Source of the DNA: Lachnospiraceae bacterium
Lineage (GTDB): Bacteria; Bacillota; Clostridia; Lachnospirales; Lachnospiraceae
Length of the DNA: 64,000 bases
Assembly: GCA_026169045.1 (NCBI GenBank)
Contig: JAPFDH010000108.1
Span: 24,882 to 88,881 of the forward strand
Reading direction: 5' to 3'
Under the pieces are notes generated by a model. It was not told the origin of the DNA. It did no database searches and saw nothing but the letters and a program-made list of their open reading frames with translations. The position numbers and the translations under genes were made by a program. Positions 18,242 to 26,200 of this stretch are shown in pieces; within the stretch, counting starts at the first letter, position 1, and every line of letters begins with the position of its first letter.

Positions 18242-18766
18242 CTATTGTAAGGAGCGTTTGTCAAAGGCAGGATTGTAAGCGTAGAAGTTTTTAGGGTTTA
18301 ATCGTTCCTGAACAATTCCGAGTGCTTCACCAAAACGCTGAAAATGAACAATTTCACGGGCACGAAGAAAGCGAATGGGGTCACATACTTCCGGATCCTT
18401 AACAAGACGAAGAATATTGTCGTAAGTGGTTCTGGCTTTTTGTTCCGCAGCCATATTTTCGGTTAAGTCCGTGATAACATCTCCCTTTGACTGAAATTCA
18501 CATGCGTTAAAAGGAATGCCACCTGCTGCTTGTGGCCAAAGAGCAAGAGTATGGTCAACATAGTATTTATCGAAACCGGAAGCTTTGATTTCTTCAGGAG
18601 TCAAATCTTTCGTGAGCTGATAAACAATGGCGCATATCATTTCCAGGTGGGCTAATTCTTCTGTACCAATATCGGTCAGAAGCGCTGAGCATTCTTTGTA
18701 AGGCATAGTATATCTTTGGGAGAGATAGCGCATGGAAGCAGCGAGCTCACCATCTGGACCGCCGAA
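18242..18766 (-). CDS. cotJC: cotJC, 3' segment of a split gene (codons 29-202)
   Basis: From TTCGGCGG (complement of 18759-18766) the frame reads FGGPDGELAASMRYLSQRYT and continues to a normal C-terminus. It contains the ferritin-like/manganese-catalase di-metal ligands 'IGTEELAHLEM', 'AAEQKART' and 'REIVHFQRFGEAL'. CotJC is a spore-coat protein of the manganese catalase family. The usual first 28 residues are missing here: upstream in frame is unrelated sequence and then a stop. The missing part lies at 22430-22516 beyond a 3.67-kb element, with the same 8-bp core at the joint. The frame is otherwise intact with no decay, as expected if it is rejoined during sporulation. A TTG/GTG start at 18772/18769 has no ribosome binding site. 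Confidence 0.92.
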   Translation of the reverse strand, partial: FGGPDGELAASMRYLSQRYTMPYKECSALLTDIGTEELAHLEMICAIVYQLTKDLTPEEIKASGFDKYYVDHTLALWPQAAGGIPFNACEFQSKGDVITDLTENMAAEQKARTTYDNILRLVKDPEVCDPIRFLRAREIVHFQRFGEALGIVQERLNPKNFYAYNPAFDKRSLQ

Positions 18767-18790
18767 CACCAAAAAGATATATCGTTGAAA
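18759..18790 (-). other. Attachment site at the cotJC 3' junction
   Basis: On the coding strand, ATATATCTTTTTGGTG runs into the core TTCGGCGG and then cotJC codons TCCAGATGG. The arm TATATCTTTTTGGTGT is an exact inverted copy of the arm at the other end of the element. The last GG of the core (18759-18760) is the predicted crossover dinucleotide. Confidence 0.85.
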
Positions 18791-18803
18791 TACATTGAAA
18801 TTA

Positions 18804-19055
18804 TACGTCCCCCTAAAAATGCTGCTGATTGGTTACCTTTATGGGATCAAATCAGAACGGAGGTTTGAAGAAGTATCTCTTAACTTTGCTTACCGCTAGT
18901 TTTATGGAAGTGATCTTATGTATAGAATACCGGATCACTCAACTTTTAGCTAGAATAGAAGAAGACGATTTTGGAAGGTCGGTATATTCCAGGAAATTTT
19001 TAATGAGATCATACTGAAGTGTATAGAACTTGTTGGCATCTTTTTTAATCCCTGA
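18804..19055 (+). pseudogene. Insertion-sequence transposase remnant (IS1182/IS5-like)
   Basis: One frame reads PLKMLLIGYLYGIKSERRFE, then a stop, then 'RIPDHSTFS', a stop, and 'NRRRRF'. This is the conserved N-terminal region of IS1182-type DDE transposases, with two in-frame TAG codons and neither start nor end. It is a dead fragment inside the intervening element. The DDE catalytic domain is not found downstream: 19056-19344 holds no recognisable gene, only the promoter region of the peptidase gene. Confidence 0.65.
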
Positions 19056-19344
19056 AGACAAGCCAAGCCTAGGCACTTTTCGTGTTCTGTACTCGACTTT
19101 TTCTTTTTACTTTGTAACTTGTGGCAGAAATATTTGTTGCTTGCTGCTTATGGCAGATGTCTTTGGCAACAACGATTGGTTTACCGTTGATGAGAAAAGT
19201 TAGTTCTGCTATTATATAAAGCGAGGGTATGATAGAAAAATTTATATTCGAATGATATAATACAAATATCAGTAAATTAGTATTGTAATAGGAAAATTAA
19301 TCGGAAAACACAAGTATTTTCAGCAACATTACAGGGGGATATTT

Positions 19345-20364
19345 ATGTATAAATTAGAGATACCTAAGGTGTTAAAGGAAGGAGATACGATTGCATTGAT
19401 ATCTCTTTCTGGTGGTAGAGCAGGCGATGATGATATGATTTATAGATATGAGATAGGAAAAGAACGATTGCAAAAAATATGGGGAGTTAATGTTGTCACA
19501 ACACCGAATGCATTGGCAGGAAGCAAATTCCTTTATGAACACCCAGAGGCACGTGGAGCAGATCTTACATGGGCAATGCAGAATAAGGAGATAAAAGGAA
19601 TTATTTGTATGATGGGAGGTGATGATTCATATAGAGTACTTCCATATATAGATTTGAATATAATAAAGAATAATCCGAAAGTATTTATGGGATACTCAGA
19701 TATCACTTCATGGATGGCTGTTTTTGTAAAAGCAGGAATAAGAGCCTACTATGGACCTAATTTATTAACCCCTATCGCCCAACCTGTGACATTGGATGAC
19801 TATACAAAAGAAGCGATAACAAAATGTTTATTTTCTACCAAAATGATTGGTGATATACCGCCTTGCGCAGAATATACAGAAATTGAGTGGCGAAACGTTG
19901 ACAAAAATGAAATTAAGTGGGTGCATAATACTGGTTACAAATTAATTCAAGGGAATGGAGTTGTAAGAGGAAGAATTTTTGGCGGATGTGCTGGACCATT
20001 GCGACAGATTATGGGAACTGAATTTTTTCCAAGTAAAGATTTTTTTAAGGGTTGCATTATCATGTTAGAAATAGGATTGCCATATAGAAGTGCGTTGGCA
20101 GGGTTGCATGATCTGCGTGCATTAGATGCGGCTGGAATGTTTAAGTATGCGGCAGGAATAATCATTGGTCAATTAAGTGATGAAGAAGAAAATGTATTAG
20201 TTAAGTTTTTGAAGTATGAAGCACACCGGGAGGATATTCCGGTAATATCAAATATTGATTTTATTCATAGAACACCAATGACAGTTATTCCGATGGGAGC
20301 AATGGCGGAGATTGATTGCAACCGTGTAACGTTCAAAATTCTGGAATCAGGAGTCGTTGAATAA
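19345..20364 (+). CDS. MccF-like S66 serine peptidase (LD-carboxypeptidase family)
   Basis: The 339-residue protein fits the S66 family. The nucleophile is Ser118 in GYSD, the likely catalytic Glu242 is in 'CIIMLEIG' and His308 is in 'IDFIHRTPM'; these nearly coincide with the MccF triad as I recall it (Ser118, Glu243, His311). It also has 'GGDDSYRVLPYID' and 'RGRIFGGCAG'. LdcA-type members trim peptidoglycan tetrapeptides, while MccF-type members hydrolyse microcin C-like antibiotics; length and spacing favour the MccF branch. There is no signal peptide, so it is cytoplasmic. CAGGGGGA precedes the ATG. It is cargo of the cotJC element, on the opposite strand from the recombinase. Confidence 0.8.
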   Translation: MYKLEIPKVLKEGDTIALISLSGGRAGDDDMIYRYEIGKERLQKIWGVNVVTTPNALAGSKFLYEHPEARGADLTWAMQNKEIKGIICMMGGDDSYRVLPYIDLNIIKNNPKVFMGYSDITSWMAVFVKAGIRAYYGPNLLTPIAQPVTLDDYTKEAITKCLFSTKMIGDIPPCAEYTEIEWRNVDKNEIKWVHNTGYKLIQGNGVVRGRIFGGCAGPLRQIMGTEFFPSKDFFKGCIIMLEIGLPYRSALAGLHDLRALDAAGMFKYAAGIIIGQLSDEEENVLVKFLKYEAHREDIPVISNIDFIHRTPMTVIPMGAMAEIDCNRVTFKILESGVVE

Positions 20365-20687
20365 AACCAGAAACAATTTAATAGCTAATTTCAGAATCCG
20401 GAGGATATCTTTTTTGGCAATGCTTCCCATCTAAATTTTAAAATAGTTGAAAAGAGTGAGACAAGCTGTTTTTGATTTTACATAATCAAAATACGTGTCT
20501 TTTCTTTTAACATACATGTGATTTTGAATGTCTCCGGAAAGTTAAATTTTAAGTTTCCTATTAAAATAGAAAGAGAAGAGACTATAGAAAAGCTGGATAC
20601 TTGTCTTATTAATTTTTATGTTGAAAATGCCTGCAAATTATTTTTATTGAAAGAAGAATGGAAGCAAAAAAGAAGTCACCCCAAAAA
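20365..20687. other. Non-coding part of the element
   Basis: Between the peptidase gene and the terminator there is AT-rich DNA. A short frame (FKFPIKIEREETIEKLDTCL, continuing to about 20690 on the + strand) could be the tail of a lost gene. It has no start codon with a ribosome binding site and I do not recognise it. Confidence 0.3.
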
Positions 20688-20706
20688 CTAATGGGATGAC
20701 TTCTTT
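20669..20706. terminator. Bidirectional terminator inside the element
   Basis: AAAGAAGTCA at 20669-20678 pairs perfectly with TGACTTCTTT at 20697-20706, extended by CCC/GGG. It lies between the convergent peptidase and recombinase transcripts and has A/T tracts on both sides. Confidence 0.75.
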
Positions 20707-20864
20707 CCGTTTTGTATATTGCATGGATGAGATGAGTAATACGACTTTAAATATTTTGAAATATTATTACAAATAGTGGATTTAATTTCTATTTGCTTTT
20801 CTTGGGGTAGGTCAGATAAATTAACAAATTTACCATCTAATTCAATTATAGATTGATTATCCAT
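20688..20864 (-). CDS. Small ORF (58 aa) downstream of the recombinase
   Basis: The frame starts MDNQSIIELDGKFVNLSDLP and ends in a Lys/Ser-rich tail that runs into the terminator. It is 62 bp past the recombinase stop on the same strand. The frame stays open upstream of this ATG almost to the recombinase stop, so a non-ATG start could make it about 85 residues. The ribosome binding site is weak. It is a candidate recombination directionality factor by position and size alone; I recognise no family. Confidence 0.35.
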   Translation of the reverse strand: MDNQSIIELDGKFVNLSDLPQEKQIEIKSTICNNISKYLKSYYSSHPCNIQNGKKSSH

Positions 20865-20926
20865 TGTTTCCCATAAAATATCATTTTTACTATGATATGT
20901 AAGAATATATGGAATATTACCTATTG

Positions 20927-22372
20927 TTATAAATGGTAGTAAATTTGAATACTACAACTTTTTCTGTCAAATATAATTTTACTTATAAATGTTTTTAATA
21001 ATTGGTTCTTTTCATTTTCCGACATATCAATGTTTTTTAAATCGTTAAAAGATAAATTGATTTTATTCTTTAGCATAGATATATCCGGTAAAGGTTCTAT
21101 TTTTTCTACGGGTTTTCGCTTTTTTTCTAATGTTTCAATTTGTTTTTGGATTTTATCTTTTTTTATTCGATATTCTTCTAGCGTGTCGATTCCTTCTTCA
21201 AATGCCTGTTGTATACGTTCTAATTTCTTTTTTTCACCCTTTAATAAGGTTTCGATTGGGTCAATATCCGTATTTATTTTAGATACATTATTAATTGAAA
21301 TATTCAAGATTTCTTTTTGAAAATCTTTTTCAATTTGTTCAAACACTAATGTATTTAACTTAGAAATTAGGATAGAATGACTTTCTTTACATTGTCCTCG
21401 TGCATATCTGTGACACTGTAAAGATTTTCCTTTTAAAGATTGTGTTAAGGTAGAACCGCAACAACTGCACCGAACAAGTCCACGTAACATAAAATCAGTA
21501 TAAGAATTTTGAGAATATTTTGGATGATTATTTTTGACTTGTTGTAACTTTTTTTGCACCTCATCATATACCTTTTCAGAAATAATGGGAGAGTGATTTG
21601 CTTTTATTAATTTAATATTTTCACCTTTTTTATACCTATCTTTTCTGTTTACTTCACCCATACTACGGCGAATGTAACCTATATATATTGGATTGGATAA
21701 TATATATTCGACCGTCCGATTTTCAAAAGCATTTCCACGATTCGATAGTATTCCCATGTTATTCAGTTTCATTGCTATTTGTCGCGTGGGAATGTTGTTA
21801 TATAAATAGTCATTAAATATCATTCTTACAATTTCTGCTTTTTCTTCATCAATTTCATATTTTTCTGAATTAGGCAATACTTTATAGCCAAATGCTGGTA
21901 TAGAAACAATACCGCCACGAGAAAATTTTTCACCCATACCGCGTTTTACTTCTTGAGCTAAATTTATTGAATAGTATTCATCCATGGCTTCAAGTAAGGC
22001 TTCAATTAAAATTGCGGTGGGGTCGTTGGATAGTTGTTCTGTTATTGAAACTACATCTATTTTGCAATTTTTACGTAACATAGACTTATATAAAATGCTA
22101 TCTTGTCTATTCCTTGCAAATCTCGAGAACTTCCATAGTAAAATAATATCAAACGGTTTCGGCTTTGTCTTAGCAGTAGCTATCATCCGCATGAATTGGG
22201 GTCGTTTTTCTGCGTATCGTCCACTGATACCCTCATCAACAAAAATGTATTCATCTGGTAAAATAATATCATGTTGATTGGCATATTCTTTTATTTTTTT
22301 TAATTGACTATCCGGTGAAAATTCAATTTGGTCTTCTGTGGAAACTCTGATATATGCTGCGCCAACTTTCAA
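20927..22372 (-). CDS. Large serine recombinase of the cotJC element
   Basis: The 481-residue protein has an N-terminal resolvase catalytic domain (nucleophile Ser11 in 'YIRVSTEDQ', plus 'LWKFSRFARN'), a recombinase domain (about 165-270, 'IPAFGYKV', 'ILSNPIYIGYIRR'), a zinc ribbon ('CSCCGS' and 'CHRYARGQC') and a C-terminal coiled coil. Length and order match SpoIVCA and other large serine integrases. The start is TTG 22372, with a strong AGGAGGG 7 bp upstream. It is oriented with the cotJ genes and begins 53 bp inside the element, so cotJ transcription should read into it. Predicted role: excision of the element in the mother cell and perhaps integration. Confidence 0.92.
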   Translation of the reverse strand: MKVGAAYIRVSTEDQIEFSPDSQLKKIKEYANQHDIILPDEYIFVDEGISGRYAEKRPQFMRMIATAKTKPKPFDIILLWKFSRFARNRQDSILYKSMLRKNCKIDVVSITEQLSNDPTAILIEALLEAMDEYYSINLAQEVKRGMGEKFSRGGIVSIPAFGYKVLPNSEKYEIDEEKAEIVRMIFNDYLYNNIPTRQIAMKLNNMGILSNRGNAFENRTVEYILSNPIYIGYIRRSMGEVNRKDRYKKGENIKLIKANHSPIISEKVYDEVQKKLQQVKNNHPKYSQNSYTDFMLRGLVRCSCCGSTLTQSLKGKSLQCHRYARGQCKESHSILISKLNTLVFEQIEKDFQKEILNISINNVSKINTDIDPIETLLKGEKKKLERIQQAFEEGIDTLEEYRIKKDKIQKQIETLEKKRKPVEKIEPLPDISMLKNKINLSFNDLKNIDMSENEKNQLLKTFISKIIFDRKSCSIQIYYHL

Positions 22373-22389
22373 AGTATATCCCTCCTGAC

Positions 22390-22406
22390 ATAGTAAAATT
22401 TACTAT
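22390..22406. promoter_or_regulatory. Perfect palindrome between attachment core and recombinase start
   Basis: ATAGTAAAATTTACTAT has 8-bp perfect arms around a single central A. It sits between the crossover site and the recombinase Shine-Dalgarno sequence. It could be an operator, an RNA hairpin limiting recombinase translation, or an accessory recombinase site. There is no T-tract, so it is not a terminator. Confidence 0.5.
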
Positions 22407-22516
22407 ATCTTTTTGGTGTCGGCTCCGCCGAATTGACTTAAAATAACTTGGGCAATTTTAGGATTACATTGGGTGATTTTTACCGGATATTGCAGGCGTT
22501 TTTCATAATTCCACAT
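22403..22516 (-). CDS. cotJC: cotJC, 5' segment of a split gene
   Basis: From ATG 22516 the frame reads MWNYEKRLQYPVKITQ and reaches 'VILSQFGG', the canonical CotJC N-terminus. It then crosses the core (22425-22432) into element DNA and stops after six more codons (ADTKKI), giving a 37-residue truncated product. The ATG overlaps the cotJB stop (TAATG). Joined through the core to the segment at 18242-18766, it gives 202 codons with 'SQFGGPDGELAAS' exactly at the joint. Confidence 0.92.
   Translation of the reverse strand: MWNYEKRLQYPVKITQCNPKIAQVILSQFGGADTKKI
22421..22436 (-). other. Attachment site at the cotJC 5' junction
   Basis: On the coding strand, cotJC codons AGTCAA run into the core TTCGGCGG (complement of 22425-22432) and then element arm AGCCGACACCAAAAAG. 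The arm ACACCAAAAAGATATA (to about 22404) is the exact reverse complement of the arm at the other end. Confidence 0.85.
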
Positions 22517-22773
22517 TAGCAGTTACCTCCTGTTTCCCATGGCCATGGGTCATTGATCCAGTTCCATGAATTTGTTTCTTGAATCTGGTCGATCTGCAAT
22601 GGACCAAATTTAGCATTATAGGCGCGCATACATTCTTTTCGTACATGCATACATTTATGATAATAAGCCATTGCATCCTGGTCGCAGGGATGAGTATCAA
22701 GGTATAAAGCGGTATCGTATAGTGCAAAACTGGCTTCGTTTATTCTTTTTAAAAGCATTTGTTTTTCATTCAT
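22516..22773 (-). CDS. cotJB: Spore coat protein CotJB
   Basis: The 85-residue protein reads 'MNEKQMLLKRINEASFALYD', then 'LYLDTHPCDQDAMAYYHKCM' and a Trp-rich tail 'NSWNWINDPWPWETGG'. This is the CotJB pattern. CotJ proteins form part of the inner coat of Bacillus and Clostridium spores. GGGGAGGTG precedes ATG 22773; an earlier in-frame ATG at 22794 overlaps the upstream gene and lacks a site. The start overlaps the cotJA stop by 4 bp (ATGA) and the stop overlaps cotJC (TAATG), so the three genes form one translationally coupled operon. Confidence 0.9.
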   Translation of the reverse strand: MNEKQMLLKRINEASFALYDTALYLDTHPCDQDAMAYYHKCMHVRKECMRAYNAKFGPLQIDQIQETNSWNWINDPWPWETGGNC

Positions 22774-23033
22774 CTGCGACACCTCCCCATACATGAAGCA
22801 GCCATAAATGGCTTATCTAATTCGGTAAAAATGGTTCCTTGAGAAAACCCAGTTTCCCAATCATATAGATTGATGAATTTTTGTCTGGGTACATAAGCCA
22901 TTCCGAGAGGATAATTGGAAAACATTCCATTTTTGCAGCAAGAATTTTGTTCTCCGACAGAAGAATTGGGATTTCTATTAATTTGTCGTTCATTTCGACA
23001 TTCTGGGCGTCTTGCCCCACAGCGATAATCCAT
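22770..23033 (-). CDS. cotJA: Spore coat associated protein CotJA
   Basis: The 87-residue protein carries the CotJA signature 'PLGMAYVPRQKFINLYDWET' followed by 'GTIFTELDKPF'. The N-terminal 35 residues are polar and cysteine-containing (CGARRPEC, SCCKN). The start at 23033 is preceded by AAAGGAA. A longer open frame to 23204 has no ribosome binding site and would cover the promoter. It is the first gene of cotJABC. Confidence 0.9.
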   Translation of the reverse strand: MDYRCGARRPECRNERQINRNPNSSVGEQNSCCKNGMFSNYPLGMAYVPRQKFINLYDWETGFSQGTIFTELDKPFMAASCMGRCRR

Positions 23034-23066
23034 AAGGAATTCCTTTCTATTACGTTTGTTCCTTAT

Positions 23067-23093
23067 TAGGTTATGTGAAAGTAAAGAAACAGT
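23067..23093 (-). promoter_or_regulatory. Candidate sigma-K (mother-cell) promoter of cotJABC
   Basis: On the minus strand CATAACCTA (complement of 23067-23075) matches the sigma-K -10 consensus CATANNNTA exactly, and AC lies 16 bp upstream (23092-23093) as the minimal -35. The predicted transcript begins about 25 bp before the cotJA start. In B. subtilis cotJ is a sigma-E gene; the match here is better for sigma-K, but both act in the mother cell. Confidence 0.5.
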
Positions 23094-23270
23094 TCCAAAA
23101 TCATAATAGCTGAATAAAACGAAAAGCTTTAAATATAAATAATAAAAACTTTTTTCATGCAGTGGCTTGAATTGTGTCGAAAAGTGCGATAGAATAAGAA
23201 CCATATATGTACATTAGTAAAAAATGGGAAAGTACCGCTTTTTCCCATGGAAAATGAACGATGATGGCAG

Positions 23271-26200
23271 GTGAAGATTTTGAAAGAACGGATTAATCAA
23301 TTGGCTCATGGAGCCGTACAATATGATAAACCCATGATAATAGTTGCGCAGTCCAGCATTCAGGATAATGTAACAGAGGGAATGATACAGCGGGCAGAAA
23401 TAAGTGTAAAAAGCGAAAATGGTGTGCCAATCCGGGGATTTTTATATTCTTCTCATGCCCGGGTTTATGTGCGACAAGATCAGATTATTGGCACCAAAGG
23501 TCAGATTGGTCTGGAAATAAATACGGTTGGTCTTTATGCGGGAGAGCAAATCAGAGGCCAGGTACAGTTCGTTTATAACGGAGGGGAGATGGTTCTGCCA
23601 TATTGTTTCCATGTAGTAAAAGAAAAAGGACAGGAAACAAAAGAAGTGGTGGAGACGATTGATGAGTTTTCAGAGATGGTACAGTCAGAACCGGATAAGG
23701 CCCTTCATTTTTTTTCCTCGGAAAAGTTTTTAGATACTGCTTTTATGAATGATGGTGGCAGAAGAAGCTTATACCGTGGATTAATGGAGAGCGGAAATGA
23801 AGAACAGGCCATGGAGGAATTTCTCACGGCTGTTAGTGGAAAAGAAGCGGTTTGTCTTTCTTTGGAAGAACGACAGGAAATCTTTGATAATCCAGCTAAA
23901 GATGCGTTTGGTACCCTGGTAATAAAGAGAAATACCTGGGGCTATGTGTCACTGACCATAGAGTGTGATGCCCCATGGATTGTGTTAGAAAAAAAACGGG
24001 CATTTGATTTGGATTTTACAGAGGATCGGTTAGAAATACATTATGCCTTGGATGAAAAATTTTTGCATAACGGAAATAATATGGGATTAATTACAGTACG
24101 TACTGCAAACCAAATCCTTACATATGAAGTCTATGTAAGAAAAGGAAGCCAGAAAACAGAAAAGGGCAAAATGAGACGGGCGGACTGGCTGAAATTGGAG
24201 CAGTTGTATTTGGAATATCAGGATAAGACATATGAAGACCAAATTATTTTGGCGGCTATGGAAAGTGAGGCAGCTTCCCTGATCAAACATTATCCGGATG
24301 AATTGCGTCTTTATTTGTTTCGTGCCTGGCTGCATATGGAACAAAATCAGAAAGAACAGGCAAAAAAATTGTTGAGCTGGGTAAAAGAACCGGCAGCTCA
24401 GAACAGAGACAGTCATTTGGAAAACTACTGTCTGTATTTGTTCTTGAATGCAGTTTTAACAGGAGATGAAGCCGCATTTACGAATATGCAGAAACTGATC
24501 CATAAATATTTCGGGGAACATAATAGTACAATTTTGGCATTGTTAGAATTGCAGGTCAATCCGGATTACACGAAAAAACCGGAGATGGCGTTGGAATTTT
24601 TACGCTCTCAGTTTGAAAAAGGAAGTAAAAGTCCTCTTTTATATTCTATGGCATGTAGGATTTTTTCACATGAACCGGGCCTTCTTCATCAAATGGATGC
24701 CTTTGAAATCATGGTTTTTTTCTATGGCGCAAAAAGAAAAATTGTAAAAAAAGACTTGATTTTAAAAATGCTGGAAGTACCTGTTGGGCAGAAACGTTAT
24801 TTGCCGGTATATTATATGATGTTAACAAAGTTGTACGATTATGAAGAAAATGATCAATTACTCAGTGCAATTTGCAGTTTATTAATTAAGACCGGAAGTG
24901 CAGGGGAAACATATTTTAAATGGTTTCAAAAAGGAGTAGAGAAGGATTTAAAGCTAACAAGCCTGTATGAATACTATATATATTCTGTTCCGGAAGGGTT
25001 TGACCAGCCATTACCCCAGTCTATTTTGATGTACTACTCGTATCAAAATGAATTGGATGATAAGAGTCGGCTGCTTTTGTATTCGGATATTTTGAAAAAT
25101 CATGGTATCGGAAGTAAAATGTACGAGAGTTACAGTGCTCAAATGGAAGAATTTGCAATTGCACAGCTCTTGGAGGGAAACATTTCGGAAGAACTGGTGC
25201 CATTATATGGTACGATTCTGCATCCGGATATTGTGGATGAGACGTTGGCAAAAGGATTACCGGATTTACTGTTTGCAAAGAAAATTACGACCCGATGCGA
25301 TTTTGCCAAAAGGATCATCATTCGATATCCGCAACTGAAGAAAGAAGTTTCTGTGCCAGTAAACAGAGGTGTTGCCTGTGCACCGGTTTATACAAAGAAT
25401 GCTGTGATTTTAACAGAAGATGGGTATGGAAAAAGATATGTGGATGGAAAAATTGAGACAAAACCCCTAATGTATGACAGGCGTCTTTTGAAAAAATGTG
25501 AAGAACTTTGTCCCAATCATCTGATGATGCGGCTGTCAAAAGCAGAAGGATTAAATGAAAGATCAATTCAAACAGAAGACGAGCTGAAACTTGTAAGATG
25601 TTTGCTGACAGAAGAAAAACTGGAAGAAGAATACAGGCAGTTTTTGTTTTCCAGGGTAATCGAGTACGCGTACCATTCCAGTAATATAAAGGCATTGGAC
25701 TGTGACAGTTTGTTTTTGGACGTGGATGCTGGAAAGTTAAAGGAAGAAGAGAGAATTTGTGTAGTTGAATTATTGATTCGAAGTGAATACTACATGGCAG
25801 CATACCAGTTGGTCAGAACCTATGGGTATGACCGTATTAAAATGGAATATTTGTTGAAAATGGCAGTCCGAATGATTCAGGAAAAGCTATATGAGAAAAA
25901 CGAATATTTATTACATTTGTGTTATTATCTGTTCGTTCATAATCAGTATAACGAGTGTACGCTTTCCTATTTGGCATCGTTCTATAACGGTTTGACTAAT
26001 TCTATGTATAAGTTATTGGCGAAAATACGAAAGAGTAGTGCCGATGCCAAAGATTTAACGGAAAGAGTGCTTGCCCAGATGATATTTACGGAACAGTACG
26101 ATAAGATGGATCAGGTGTATCAATGGTACTGTGAAGGAAAACAAATTATGGAAGAAATACGCATGGCATATTTAGTGTTGAAATGCGATGCATATTTTAT

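Larger units (their letters stand above)
18759..22432 (-). mobile_element. cotJC-intervening element with serine recombinase (skin-like)
   Basis: The element is bounded by two directly repeated cores (complement TTCGGCGG) at 18759-18766 and 22425-22432, so one unit is 3,666 bp. It carries a large serine recombinase at its cotJC-5' end, an MccF-like peptidase gene on the opposite strand, a 58-codon ORF and an IS transposase remnant. No phage structural, lysis or replication genes are present. Precise recombination between the cores fuses codon 30 (GGC) to a complete Gly31 codon (GGT) and yields an intact cotJC. Known parallels are the sigK-skin, spsM-SPbeta and gerE intervening elements excised by serine recombinases in sporulating mother cells. 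Excision itself is inferred. Confidence 0.9.

Noticed and set aside
18242..18772. cotJC 3' part as a simple 5'-truncated pseudogene with a TTG start
   Set aside because: The missing N-terminus is present at 22516 in its operon, the joint shares an exact 8-bp core, and the rejoined frame is perfect. A random truncation would not leave this.
18759..22432. Prophage
   Set aside because: No phage structural, replication, lysis or repressor genes; the unit is only 3.7 kb with a recombinase and one cargo gene.
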